64,000 nt of DNA. Source: Massilia sp. UMI-21. Lineage in GTDB: Bacteria; Pseudomonadota; Gammaproteobacteria; Burkholderiales; Burkholderiaceae_D. Below the pieces are notes generated by a model. The model saw only the letters and a program-made list of their open reading frames with translations, ran no database searches and had not been told where the DNA came from. A program made the position numbers and the translations under genes. Of the stretch, positions 32,946-41,472 are shown piece after piece (the first letter of the stretch is position 1; the number at the start of each line of letters is the position of its first letter). The stretch spans positions 2,046,001 through 2,110,000 of the forward strand of contig CP063848.1 of the NCBI GenBank assembly GCA_015277795.1, in the 5' to 3' direction.

Positions 32946-34220
32946 ATGCAGCCAGCACCAAGCGAATCCGGTGAACTTTTTGTAGAACCTGCTGCGAACG
33001 CGCCCGACAATGCCGCTCCGGCGGCGCCAGCCCGAGGCAATCCCGAAGGCGGCGCCGAGCCCGGCCCTGCAGGCGACGAGCTCACGATGCACGTGGGCGG
33101 CCTGCGGCTGCCGATTCACGTCAATGCGCGCGGGCTGTCGCTCGGCATCATCGCCACCATTGCCTGCATCTTCGCGCTCCAATGGGCGCAAAAATTCCTG
33201 GTGCCGCTCCTGCTCGGCATCTTCATCGCCTATACCCTCAATCCGGTCGTGCGCTGGCTCGAACGCTGGCACGTCAAGCGTGTCATCGGCGCCACCCTCG
33301 TGACGGTCCTGATCATGGGCGCCCTGGGCGGCACCCTGTACCGCTTGCAGGACGAATTCTTCAACATCATCGACGAGCTCCCGGCCCTGACGCACAAGGT
33401 CACCCGAATCCTGACCAACAGCAGCGGCCAGCGCTCCACCATCCAGCAAGTGCAGGCGGCAGCGGCCGAGATCGAGCGCGCCGCCTCCAACGCGACCGGC
33501 GGCGAAGAGCGCCACGCCATCCAGAAGCGGACCCAGTCCGTGCCCGCGGCGCAAGCCGAAGGCGGATCGAGCATCCGCGTGATGGATTGGGTGCTGGTCG
33601 GGTCGGTGGGCCTGGCCACGTTCCTGTCGCAGGCGACGATGGTGGTGTTCCTGGTGTTCTTCCTGCTGCTCGCGGGGGACACCTTCAAACGCAAGCTGGT
33701 CAAGCTGACCGGGCCATCGCTGACGCGAAAGAAAGTAACGGTCCACATCCTGGACGACATGAATAATGCGATCCAGAACTACATGTTCATGCTGCTGGTC
33801 ACCAATGTCCTGCTGGCCTTGCTGACCTGGGCGGCGCTGCGCGCCATCGGACTGGAAAACGCCGGCGCCTGGGCCGCCTTCGCCGGCGTGGCCCACGTGG
33901 TGCCGTACTTCGGGCCGCTCCTGATCACCTTCGCGACCGGGGCGGTGGCCTTTTTCCAGTTCGAGTCGCTGCGCATGGTGATCCTGGTCGCCGGCGCCTC
34001 GCTCGGGATCGCCACGCTGGTCGGCATGGTCGTGACCACCTGGATGACCGGCAGGATCGCCAAGATGAATCCCGCGGCCGTGTTCGTGAGCCTCTTGTTC
34101 TGGGGCTGGCTGTGGGGAATGTGGGGCTTGCTGCTGGGCGTGCCGGTCGTGGTGGTGCTGAAAGTGGTGGCGGAGCGCGTCGAGGGGATGGAAGTGCTGG
34201 CGGAGCTGCTGGGCGAGTAA
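32946..34220 (+). CDS. AI-2E family (TqsA/PerM-like) transporter
   Basis: 424 aa. A Pro/Ala-rich cytoplasmic N-terminus of about 60 residues precedes seven to eight membrane segments in the AI-2E exporter layout: LSLGIIATIACIFALQWAQKFLVPLLLGIFIAYTLNP (shown in part), the central periplasmic helix region, and the C-terminal signature around GVAHVVPYFGPLL and GLLLGVPVVVVLKVV. The family includes AI-2 exporters and Na+/H+ antiporters; substrate unknown. Start placed at ATG 32946, 45 bases after the BON gene. Confidence 0.88.
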   Translation: MQPAPSESGELFVEPAANAPDNAAPAAPARGNPEGGAEPGPAGDELTMHVGGLRLPIHVNARGLSLGIIATIACIFALQWAQKFLVPLLLGIFIAYTLNPVVRWLERWHVKRVIGATLVTVLIMGALGGTLYRLQDEFFNIIDELPALTHKVTRILTNSSGQRSTIQQVQAAAAEIERAASNATGGEERHAIQKRTQSVPAAQAEGGSSIRVMDWVLVGSVGLATFLSQATMVVFLVFFLLLAGDTFKRKLVKLTGPSLTRKKVTVHILDDMNNAIQNYMFMLLVTNVLLALLTWAALRAIGLENAGAWAAFAGVAHVVPYFGPLLITFATGAVAFFQFESLRMVILVAGASLGIATLVGMVVTTWMTGRIAKMNPAAVFVSLLFWGWLWGMWGLLLGVPVVVVLKVVAERVEGMEVLAELLGE

Positions 34221-34313
34221 GCCCCCTGGGGGCGACATGCCCCGGGGCGTCCAGGCAGCGCATCGGTCGGCCAGGTGGACCCCGACGCCGTGCGTGCCTG
34301 AACGCCCTTCGCC

Positions 34314-35264
34314 TCAGCCGGTGCGCCCGTTCTTCCAGGTGGCGTCCGGTTCCATCGCTGCCGCCTTCTTCTTGTCCCCGGTCTCGTGCGCCGGCTTGTG
34401 CTTCAGGCTCCCCATCTTGAGCGCGTACTGGCGGGCGAACTCGGCCCCCAGAAAGAAGATCTGCGCCGAGTAATACACCCACAGCAGCAGGGCGATCAGC
34501 GAACCTGCCGCGCCGAAGCTGTCGGTCGTGCCGCTATTGCCGATATACAGGCCGATGCCGAACTTTCCGAGCGTGAACAGCAGGGCCGTGCCGAGCGCGC
34601 CGATGGTCACGTCGCGCCAGGACAGATGGATGCGCGGCAGCAGCTTGTAGATCACCCCGAACAGGGTTGCGATCACCAGGAAGCTGAAGGCCCAGGCAAC
34701 CCAGCCCATGACCACCGCGGCTTCCTTCCACATGCCGCCGATGTAGCTCTCGACCACCGCCAGCGCGGCGCTGACCACCAGCGACACCATCAGCAGGAAA
34801 CCCAGCACCAGGATCAGGCCGAAGGAGAGCAGGCGGGTGCGCACCAGGTTCCAGAAGCCGGCGTCCTTCGGCTTCGGTACGTCCCAGATCTCGTCCAGGC
34901 TGTCTTTCAGCTCGGAGAACACGGTGGTGGCGCCGATCAGCAGCAGCACGGTGGCGACGATGGTGGCGATGAAGCCGGTGTCCTTGTTCTGGGCGCCGGC
35001 CAGGATGGTCTGGATCGTCTCGGCGCCCTGCGGCCCCACCAGGCCGCGCAGCTGGTTCATCAGCTGGCCCTGGGCCGCCTCGGCGCCATAGAAGAAGCCG
35101 GCGACGGCGATCACCAGCACCAGCACCGGCGCCAGCGAGAACAGGGTATAGAAGGCGAGCGCGGCGCCTTTGCTGGAAGCCCGATGGTCGAGCCACTCGG
35201 TCACCGCGCAGCGCATCACATGCACCAGCTGGCGTGAATATGGAAGCCAATTTTTAACAGCCAT
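34314..35264 (-). CDS. YihY/BrkB-family inner-membrane protein
   Basis: 316 aa with six membrane segments. Family marks include the N-terminal EWLDHRASSKGAALAFYTLFSLAPVL region and WRDVTIGALGTALLFTLGKFGIGLYIGN near residue 210. The C-terminus is charged and probably cytoplasmic. The family was once called ribonuclease BN in error and its role is unsettled. AAGGATGAG precedes the ATG. A terminator-like hairpin lies only a few bases further upstream, downstream of the OmpA gene. Confidence 0.9.
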   Translation of the reverse strand: MAVKNWLPYSRQLVHVMRCAVTEWLDHRASSKGAALAFYTLFSLAPVLVLVIAVAGFFYGAEAAQGQLMNQLRGLVGPQGAETIQTILAGAQNKDTGFIATIVATVLLLIGATTVFSELKDSLDEIWDVPKPKDAGFWNLVRTRLLSFGLILVLGFLLMVSLVVSAALAVVESYIGGMWKEAAVVMGWVAWAFSFLVIATLFGVIYKLLPRIHLSWRDVTIGALGTALLFTLGKFGIGLYIGNSGTTDSFGAAGSLIALLLWVYYSAQIFFLGAEFARQYALKMGSLKHKPAHETGDKKKAAAMEPDATWKNGRTG

Positions 35265-35281
35265 GTCTCATCCTTAAATTG

Positions 35282-35302
35282 AAAAGGGGGCCGCAGCCCC
35301 CT
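35282..35302 (-). terminator. hairpin with short U-run between ompA-type gene and brkB-type gene
   Basis: On the minus strand the stem GGGGGC / GCCCCC with loop TGCG is followed by TTTTC. It lies 77 bases after the OmpA-type stop, but only six bases or so before the AAGGA of the next gene, leaving no room for a promoter between. It may act as a partial terminator or attenuator. Confidence 0.6.
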
Positions 35303-35379
35303 CGTGTCACACGGCGGCATTCATGCCCGGCCTTCGCGCCGCACGTCGCGGCAGGGAAGCGGGCATGCAAGGCCGGCTT

Positions 35380-36411
35380 TTACTGAACGCGCTTTTCGAT
35401 GGTGATCTGCTCGACCTCGACGCGGCGGTTTGGCTCCAGGCAGTCGATCAGGGCCTGGCGATTCTTCTGGTCGCACTGGACCAGCGGGTTGGCTTCGCCC
35501 TTGCCATAGGCCTTCAGGCGGTTGCCGTCGACGCCCTTGCTGACCAGGTAGTCACGCACGGAGTTGGCGCGGCGTTCCGACAGCTTCAGGTTGTATTTCT
35601 CGGAGCCCAGGCGGTCGGTGTAGCCGGTGATGTCGACGTCGGTGATGCTCGGGTCGGCCTGCAGGGCTGCGGCGATCTCGTCCAGTTTCGGCGACGGCAT
35701 GATGAGGTCCGACTTGTCGAACTCGAACAGCTTGGTGGCTTCGAGGGTGATCTTCTCGAAGCGCGCGGGCGGCGGGGCGACCGGGGCCGGGGCGGGCGCC
35801 GGGGCCGGGGCTTCCATGACCGGGGCAGGTTCCGGTGCCGGTGCCGGCGGCGCCGGCGGCGGGTTGAAGGCGTAGTTCAGGCCGATGGTCAGGTATTTGT
35901 TGTTGCTGCGGCGGAAACCGAATTCTTCGTGGTCGCGCAGGAAGCCGCGCACTGCGCGTAGGTCGGCCTGCAGCGACCACTGGTCGGTGAGCGATGCCTG
36001 GAAACCCAGGCCTGCGGTGAGATACGGAGAATTCTTGGCGACGTTGCGCAGCGGGTTCTGCACCTTGTCGCGTTCGAAGCCCAGGCCGAGCAGCACGAAC
36101 GGACGGAAGCGTTCGCGCGAGAACATCAGCAGGGCGTCGGCGCCCAGCAGGGTCTGGCGGTAACGGGCAGGGCCGTCCTCGAAGCGCACCTGGCTGCCGC
36201 CGAACTGGATGTCCCACATGGGCGACACGGCCTTGCCGAACTTCAGGCCGCCGCCCCAGTCGCGGTCGTCCACACCAAAACGGCCGTCCGCCTTGGCGTG
36301 GATGACACTCGGCTGAATGTACCACGACGGATTGATCGTTTCTTGGGCCATGGTGGTGCCGGCCGCGCATAGCATGGCGGCGGCCAGGGCGATCTTCTTC
36401 GTATTATTCAC
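35380..36411 (-). CDS. ompA: OmpA-family outer-membrane protein with beta-barrel and OmpA C-domain
   Basis: 343 aa. A signal peptide (KKIALAAAMLCAAGTTMA) leads to an eight-stranded OmpA-like barrel (about 25-190, ending LTIGLNYAF). A Pro/Ala hinge (PPPAPPAPAPEPAPV) and the OmpA peptidoglycan-binding domain (about 235-340) follow, with LFEFDKSDLI, ITGYTDRLGSEKYN and NRRVEVE; the Cys pair in the CDQKNRQALIDCLEPN insertion should form the usual disulfide. GTG start at 36411, chosen because it follows GGGAG by six bases and begins a normal signal peptide. A major surface protein candidate. Confidence 0.93.
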   Translation of the reverse strand: MNNTKKIALAAAMLCAAGTTMAQETINPSWYIQPSVIHAKADGRFGVDDRDWGGGLKFGKAVSPMWDIQFGGSQVRFEDGPARYRQTLLGADALLMFSRERFRPFVLLGLGFERDKVQNPLRNVAKNSPYLTAGLGFQASLTDQWSLQADLRAVRGFLRDHEEFGFRRSNNKYLTIGLNYAFNPPPAPPAPAPEPAPVMEAPAPAPAPAPVAPPPARFEKITLEATKLFEFDKSDLIMPSPKLDEIAAALQADPSITDVDITGYTDRLGSEKYNLKLSERRANSVRDYLVSKGVDGNRLKAYGKGEANPLVQCDQKNRQALIDCLEPNRRVEVEQITIEKRVQ

Positions 36412-36814
36412 AGGTAACTCCCATAAGGTGAAGGTGGATGACATCGCATGCCGTGACACACATGTTGGATAAAGAATAACAGTCCAAGTTCCGCAACCTC
36501 GGTGCGGTACCGCACCCATCCCGGGCCTGTTGTGCGATTTTACAACAGTGGTAAAAAAACCACGTCACCTCACCTCCGCACTGTTTTGGTGCGTTTTTAT
36601 TTGAAGAAATGAGCATGGGAAAAAAGTTCCTGGCAAGCAGACTTATCAAGAATGCTTTCAGGAATGTTCTTGAATGTTGGATGGCGCACAGACCATCGAT
36701 GCCGACGCAGGCAATCTTGAGGCCAGTTAAGCGGAACCGAAGTGTTGTCAGGGTGTCAAACGACACACAGCGACCCGGACCACACAGTCTCACTCTATAA
36801 CGGAGCTCACCAAT
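36412..36814. promoter_or_regulatory. divergent promoter region between ompA-type gene and a wHTH-like gene
   Basis: 403 bases with no credible gene. It is AT-richer than average around 36530-36680 and contains a small hairpin GTGGT-aaaaaa-ACCAC near 36549-36563. A 63-residue open frame on the plus strand (36609-36800) lacks a ribosome binding site and family features. Strong divergent promoters are expected here, but I cannot assign boxes with confidence. Confidence 0.4.
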
Positions 36815-37429
36815 ATGCATGCAACGACCCATCACAACGCGGTGCAAGGCGACATCGGCGCAGTGCACACTTCCAGCAACTCTGCGCTGATCGAACGCGT
36901 CCCCCCGCAACCAACCGAGCGTGCGCCGATTTCGCTGGCGCCGATCGAACGAGTCCGTTCGACCTCGGCCACGCAGCGCCGGATCGAAAACATGCAGAAG
37001 CTGATCAACGAACTGTCGACCCACGAAATGCTGGCCGATGAAATCGCCTGGTTCCTGAAGTTCTCGCCGTCGGGTGCGCGCAAGTACATCCGCGACCTGC
37101 GCGAAGCCGGCGTCATCGAACTGGCCCGCTACATCGAGGGCACCGCCACCTACCTGGGCAAGGCCGTGTACCAGATCTGCCCGGACCAGGAGCGCGTCAA
37201 GGCCTTCCTGGCGGCGATCTGCCAGCCGAAGCGCGAAGGCGCCGCCCCGCGCAAGGAGCGCCCGGGCCTGCGCGAGCAGAACATGGCCGGCAGCGGTCGC
37301 CATTTCCACATCCTGGCGGACGACACCCACTACGCGATCCGCGTGAACCGCAGCCCGGTGTCCCGCGATCCGCTGGTCGCAGCACTGTTCGGCCCGGCTC
37401 CGACCCAACCGGCCAAGGAACGCGCCTGA
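36815..37429 (+). CDS. putative winged-helix DNA-binding protein
   Basis: 204 aa. Residues 1-50 are low-complexity. The central part (about 55-125) reads like a winged helix: MQKLINELSTHEMLADEIAWFLKFSPSGARKYIRDLREAGVIE (in part), then an aromatic wing and QERVKAFLAAI. The C-terminal 70 residues are basic and disordered (REGAAPRKERPGLREQ), ending in HFHILADDTHYAIRVNR. It may be a nucleoid-type or regulatory DNA-binding protein of a lineage-specific family. A strong cggag ribosome binding site and a strong terminator (37501) suggest an efficiently expressed single gene. Confidence 0.58.
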   Translation: MHATTHHNAVQGDIGAVHTSSNSALIERVPPQPTERAPISLAPIERVRSTSATQRRIENMQKLINELSTHEMLADEIAWFLKFSPSGARKYIRDLREAGVIELARYIEGTATYLGKAVYQICPDQERVKAFLAAICQPKREGAAPRKERPGLREQNMAGSGRHFHILADDTHYAIRVNRSPVSRDPLVAALFGPAPTQPAKERA

Positions 37430-37500
37430 TAAGCGCCCCCGGTTCGCCGCGGTAGAGACCCGCGGCAGGTACCGGTCCAGACGATCGCTGTCGTCGCTTC

Positions 37501-37531
37501 AGCCGCGCCCCGTGCGCGGCTTTGTTTTTTT
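37501..37531 (+). terminator. strong intrinsic terminator
   Basis: Seven-base stem agccgcg / cgcggct with a 7-base loop, followed by ttgttttttt. It lies 71 bases after the stop of the wHTH-like gene. Confidence 0.85.
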
Positions 37532-37659
37532 CGGTGCTGCCTTGCGTCCATGCTTTTCGGGCGAACAATTATTTATGGCGGAAGCGTTGAAATCCGGTCA
37601 ACAAGCCTTACCTCCCTCCCAACGCGGCCGAGACTGCCGCATCATGGAAAGGAAGACCG

Positions 37660-38427
37660 ATGTCAAACAGCTTAGCATTACCGACTGCGGAGTCCCTGCA
37701 GGGCAGGCCGGTCCCCCGCGCCACGTTCAAGACCCGCCCCGACGACCAGTGGCGCGACATCAGCACCGACGAACTGTTCAAGGGCAGGACCGTGGTCGTG
37801 TTCTCGCTGCCCGGGGCCTTCACGCCCACCTGTTCGTCGACCCATCTGCCGCGCTATAACGAGCTGGCGCCGGTGTTGCGCCAGAACGGCGTCGACGACA
37901 TCCTGTGCGTCTCCGTGAACGACGCCTTCGTGATGAACCAGTGGAAGGCCGGGCAGGACGCCGCCAACATCACCGTGATCCCGGACGGCAACGGCGACTT
38001 CACCGAAGGCATGGGAATGCTGGTGGACAAGCGCGAGCTCGGCTTCGGCAAGCGCTCGTGGCGCTACTCGATGCTGGTCAAAGACGGCGTGATCGACAAA
38101 ATCTTCATCGAGCCGCAGCGCGAAGGCGACCCGTTCGAGGTTTCCGACGCCGATACGATGCTGAGCTACATCAACCCGGATGCAAAGATTCCCGAGCCGG
38201 TCGTCATGTTCTCGCGGCCCGGCTGCCCGCATTGTGCGCGCGCCAAGGCCACACTGCGCGAGAATGACATCGTGTTCACCGATATTGCGGAAGACCAGAC
38301 CATCACGACCAGTGTGCTGCGCGGACTCACCGGCCGCCTCACCTGGCCGCAGGTATTCGTTGGCGGCAGGCTGATCGGCGGCGCCGACGAGGTGCTGGCC
38401 TGGGCCACGTCCCCGCAGGAAGGCTGA
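37660..38427 (+). CDS. peroxiredoxin-glutaredoxin hybrid protein
   Basis: 255 aa fusion. The N-terminal Prx5-type domain (about 1-165) has PGAFTPTCSSTH with peroxidatic Cys58. The C-terminal glutaredoxin (about 175-255) has the dithiol site CPHC at 189-192 and the glutathione-site features TWPQVFVGG and GGADEVL. Such hybrids reduce hydroperoxides with glutathione without needing a separate glutaredoxin, as in Haemophilus and other proteobacteria. A strong ggaagg precedes the ATG. The M90 peptidase gene starts one base after its stop, so they are cotranscribed. Confidence 0.95.
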   Translation: MSNSLALPTAESLQGRPVPRATFKTRPDDQWRDISTDELFKGRTVVVFSLPGAFTPTCSSTHLPRYNELAPVLRQNGVDDILCVSVNDAFVMNQWKAGQDAANITVIPDGNGDFTEGMGMLVDKRELGFGKRSWRYSMLVKDGVIDKIFIEPQREGDPFEVSDADTMLSYINPDAKIPEPVVMFSRPGCPHCARAKATLRENDIVFTDIAEDQTITTSVLRGLTGRLTWPQVFVGGRLIGGADEVLAWATSPQEG

Positions 38428-38428
38428 G

Positions 38429-39340
38429 ATGGAAGGAATCCTTGCCGGCCTGGCCGCGGCCGGGCTGCTGGTGGCGTGGCTGCTGCCGAAGTGGCGCCTG
38501 CGCCGGGCCCTGGCGCGCCCGCTGGACGCCGGCCTGGTCGCGATCCTCGAGCGCAACCTGGCCCAGTATGCCGGCATGGATGCCGAACAACAGCGCCGCC
38601 TGCAAGGCCTGGTGCAGCAGTTCCTGCACGAGAAAGCCTTCGTCGGCTGCGCCGGTCTCGAACTCACCGACGAGATGCGGATGACCATTGCCGGTCAGGC
38701 CTGCATGCTGGTGCTGGGGCGCACCGGCGATGTCGGCGAGGATGGCCCCGCGAGCCTGTATCCGTCGCTGCATGCGGTGCTGGTCTATCCGGGCGCCTTC
38801 ATGGTGCCGCGCCGCGAAGTCGACGCCGCCGGCGTCATCACCGAGCAGCGCCAGGACCTGCTGGGCGAGTCCTGGGGCGACGGCCGCGTGATCCTGTCCT
38901 GGGACCATGTGCGCCGGGCCGACAGCGCGGCCCACGACAGCGATGCGCCGGACCGGCATAACGTGGTCCTGCACGAGTTCGCCCACCAGCTCGACAGCGA
39001 GTCGGGCAGCACCAACGGCGCGCCCTACCTGGGCAGTACCGAGCGCTACCGCAGCTGGTCCGAGGTCCTGTCGCGCAACTACGCCGCGCTGCGACGCGAC
39101 GCGATGTGGGGGCAGCGGGGCGTGCTCGATCATTATGGCGCCAGCAGTCCGGCCGAGTTCTTCGCGGTGGCCACCGAGAGCTTTTTCGAGCAGCCATGGG
39201 CGCTGGCGGCGCGCCATCCGGACCTGTACGGCGAATTCCTGAAGTATTTCAGGGTAGATCCGCGCCACTGGATGCCGGAGCCCCAGCCGGTCGTCGAGGA
39301 AAGCTTCGGCACCCAGGTGGTGTACGGGCAATGGCGCTGA
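38429..39340 (+). CDS. MtfA-like M90 zinc peptidase
   Basis: 303 aa. A short N-terminal hydrophobic segment (LAGLAAAGLLVAWLLP) is followed by the MtfA/M90 domain. The zinc site HEFAH runs from residue 182 to 186, followed by Asp189 (HEFAHQLD), with a downstream Glu in EFFAVATESFFE as third ligand. E. coli MtfA interacts with the repressor Mlc; what this homolog cuts is unknown. An aaggctgag region overlapping the end of the peroxiredoxin gene serves as ribosome binding site. Confidence 0.92.
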   Translation: MEGILAGLAAAGLLVAWLLPKWRLRRALARPLDAGLVAILERNLAQYAGMDAEQQRRLQGLVQQFLHEKAFVGCAGLELTDEMRMTIAGQACMLVLGRTGDVGEDGPASLYPSLHAVLVYPGAFMVPRREVDAAGVITEQRQDLLGESWGDGRVILSWDHVRRADSAAHDSDAPDRHNVVLHEFAHQLDSESGSTNGAPYLGSTERYRSWSEVLSRNYAALRRDAMWGQRGVLDHYGASSPAEFFAVATESFFEQPWALAARHPDLYGEFLKYFRVDPRHWMPEPQPVVEESFGTQVVYGQWR

Positions 39341-39429
39341 CAATCTGCGGCAGCCTGCGTGCGGCCGCGTACAGAGCAAAGCCGGCTTGCTCGGCATAGT
39401 TGAGCCAAACAGATCCAGGAGAAATCGTC

Positions 39430-39987
39430 ATGTCCACCATTATTGCAGGGCGTTTCCAGCTTCAGGATGAGGTCGACAGCGCGCGCAGCGCGCTGGACGC
39501 CGCCGGCTTCGACGCGGGCCGGATCAGCACGTTCTACCTGAGCCAGCCGGGCCAGCACGACGAAACCCCGATCGGCGGCGACCATATCCAGTCCCCCGGC
39601 GCCAAGGAGACGCCGGAGGGGGTGGTGCAGGGTGTCGCCACCGGCGGCGCAGTCGGCGTGGTCATCGGCGCCGCCACCGCGCCGCTTACCGGGCCGCTGG
39701 GGCCGGTCGTCGGCGGCCTGGTCGGCGGCCATGTCGGCTCGCTGTTCAGTTTTTCCAAGATGAAGGAACGCGGCGAGTCGGAGGAGGGCAGTACCGAGAA
39801 CCGCATTCCGCCGCGCGAAGCCGGGATGCTGGTGGCGGTGGCCTTCGACGACGCCGGCATGATCGACCGCGCGGTCGACGTGCTGCGCCAGCTCGGCGCC
39901 CACCATATCGAGCGTGCCGAGGGCAATATCGTGGACGGCGACTGGGCCGATTTCGATCCCGACAGCCGTCCCGAGCTGATTGCCTGA
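39430..39987 (+). CDS. glycine-zipper domain protein, general-stress-like
   Basis: 185 aa, no signal peptide. The N-terminal part (IIAGRFQLQDEVDSARSALDAAGF) and C-terminal part (MLVAVAFDDAGMIDRAVDVLRQLGAHHIERAEG) look like two halves of a ferredoxin-like fold. A glycine-zipper hairpin in the middle (GVVQGVATGGAVGVVIGAATAPLTG...VGGLVGGHVGS) could insert in a membrane. This layout is common in bacterial 'general stress protein'-like hypotheticals. caggaga precedes the ATG. Confidence 0.72.
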   Translation: MSTIIAGRFQLQDEVDSARSALDAAGFDAGRISTFYLSQPGQHDETPIGGDHIQSPGAKETPEGVVQGVATGGAVGVVIGAATAPLTGPLGPVVGGLVGGHVGSLFSFSKMKERGESEEGSTENRIPPREAGMLVAVAFDDAGMIDRAVDVLRQLGAHHIERAEGNIVDGDWADFDPDSRPELIA

Positions 39988-40114
39988 GGCGGCGGGCATG
40001 GGCCCGGGCTTGATCTTGGTCAACAAGCTGCAGGGGGCGCCTCCCTACACTCGGTAGTTCACGTCGCGCCGGTTCTACCGGCGGGCGTGCACCACCATGT
40101 TCAGGGGACCCTTC

Positions 40115-40858
40115 ATGACCAAACGCGTCGCCCTCGTTACCGGGGGCATGGGCGGACTCGGCACGGCCCTGTGCCGCCGCCTGCATCGCGACGGCTTCAC
40201 CGTCGCCGCCACTTTCTCGCCGTCCAACCACTACCACCACGAATGGCTGGCCAGCCATCGCCGCGACGGCATGGACTTCATTGCCGTCGAGTCCGATGTG
40301 GCCGATTTCGATGGCGCGGCCGACGCCGTCCGGCGGCTGCTGGCACATGCCGGCCGCATCGACGTGCTGGTCAACAATGCCGGGGTGGCCCGCAGCCGCC
40401 GCATGGGCGGCATGGGGCTGGACGACTGGCATGCGGTGATGGGGGTGAACCTCGACGGCGCCTTCAATATGGCGCGCCATGCGATCGCGCCGATGGTGGC
40501 GCAGTGCTGGGGACGGATCGTGAACATCGGCGCCGTCGACGCCCAGCGCGGCGCCATCGGCCAAGCCAATTTCGCCGCCGCGAAGGCCGGCCTGCACGGG
40601 CTGACCAAGGCGCTCGCGCTGGAGTCGGCGCGCCACGGGATCACCGTCAACACGGTCTCGCCGGGCTACCTTGACACGCGCACGATGCACGACGTATCGC
40701 CCCAGGTGCTGCACGAACGCATCCTGCCCCAGATTCCGGTCGGACGCCTGGGGCGGCCGGCCGAGGTGGCGGCGATGGTGTCCTGGCTGGTGTCGGAACA
40801 GGCGGGTTTCGTTACCGGCGCCAACCTGGCGATCAATGGCGGCCAGCACATGTACTGA
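40115..40858 (+). CDS. PhaB-like SDR lacking catalytic Ser and Tyr
   Basis: 247 aa, closest in look to acetoacetyl-CoA reductase PhaB. The cofactor motif TGGMGGLG (residues 9-16), NNAG (87-90) and the closing NGGQHMY fit that family. At the active site the codons read INIGAVDAQRGAIGQANFAAAK: the Ser at 140 is Ala and the Tyr at 153 is Phe, while Lys157 remains. Position numbers agree with those of PhaB (Ser140, Tyr153, Lys157). Without the Tyr the normal reductase chemistry should fail. It is either an inactive homolog with a binding or regulatory role, or it uses another residue. aggggac precedes the ATG. Confidence 0.82.
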   Translation: MTKRVALVTGGMGGLGTALCRRLHRDGFTVAATFSPSNHYHHEWLASHRRDGMDFIAVESDVADFDGAADAVRRLLAHAGRIDVLVNNAGVARSRRMGGMGLDDWHAVMGVNLDGAFNMARHAIAPMVAQCWGRIVNIGAVDAQRGAIGQANFAAAKAGLHGLTKALALESARHGITVNTVSPGYLDTRTMHDVSPQVLHERILPQIPVGRLGRPAEVAAMVSWLVSEQAGFVTGANLAINGGQHMY

Positions 40859-40873
40859 GCCGGCCGCCCGGGC

Positions 40874-41461
40874 TCAGCTTGCCTTGGCGGGCGGCTTCGG
40901 CTGGAGCGCATTGAGCGCCTTGCCGTGCTTCTCGACCTTGTCGATCGCGGCCAGGATGACCACGGGCTGGCCGGTGGCGGCAGCCCCGGCCAGGGCCAGC
41001 AGGCCACCGACCAGGCCCACGGTTTCGCCGATGACGCCGATCTTGCGGATCTTCTCGGCGGCGTCGGCAGTGAGCTTCACCAGGTTGGCCTGCGACCTGC
41101 CCAGGCCCTTGACGATGAAGGTGGCGGCGTCGGTGTACAGGCCGTTGGCGCGCTGGCGCAGCAGTACTTCGTCCTCGAGCAGCGCGCGGGCACTGGCCTG
41201 GACCCGTTCCGGCACCGGCTTGCCGCCATAGCTGCGGATCTCCTTCATCACGCGGTCGTGGATCTGGTCGGCGCAGGCCGAGAGCTGGTCGGCCAGTTCG
41301 ACGATCTTGTCGGTGCTGGACAGGGCGCTGCCGCCATCGGCCGGCGCCCTGGCGGCGCCGGCGTCCGGAGCGATGGCCGCTGCGCTGTCATCGGCGGCGC
41401 CGGCCTGGTCCGCGGCGGAACCGGCCGATGCAGTGCGGGTAGGGGTCGGGGTGGTAGCCAT
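40874..41461 (-). CDS. helical protein of unknown function
   Basis: 195 aa. The first 50 residues are Ala/Ser/Asp-rich and disordered. The rest is helical (STDKIVELADQLSACADQIHDRVMKEI, ARALLEDEVLLRQRANGLYTDAATFIVKGLG), with one hydrophobic segment (GETVGLVGGLLALAGAAATGQPVVILAAI). Possibly membrane-associated. GACAGGAGA precedes the ATG. It lies 11 bases after the lipoprotein gene upstream, so the two form an operon. Function unknown. Confidence 0.7.
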   Translation of the reverse strand: MATTPTPTRTASAGSAADQAGAADDSAAAIAPDAGAARAPADGGSALSSTDKIVELADQLSACADQIHDRVMKEIRSYGGKPVPERVQASARALLEDEVLLRQRANGLYTDAATFIVKGLGRSQANLVKLTADAAEKIRKIGVIGETVGLVGGLLALAGAAATGQPVVILAAIDKVEKHGKALNALQPKPPAKAS

Positions 41462-41472
41462 GTGCTCTCCTG

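Noticed and set aside
36609..36800. A 63-residue open frame in the ompA-type upstream region
   Set aside because: No ribosome binding site, basic random-looking sequence and position inside an expected promoter region.
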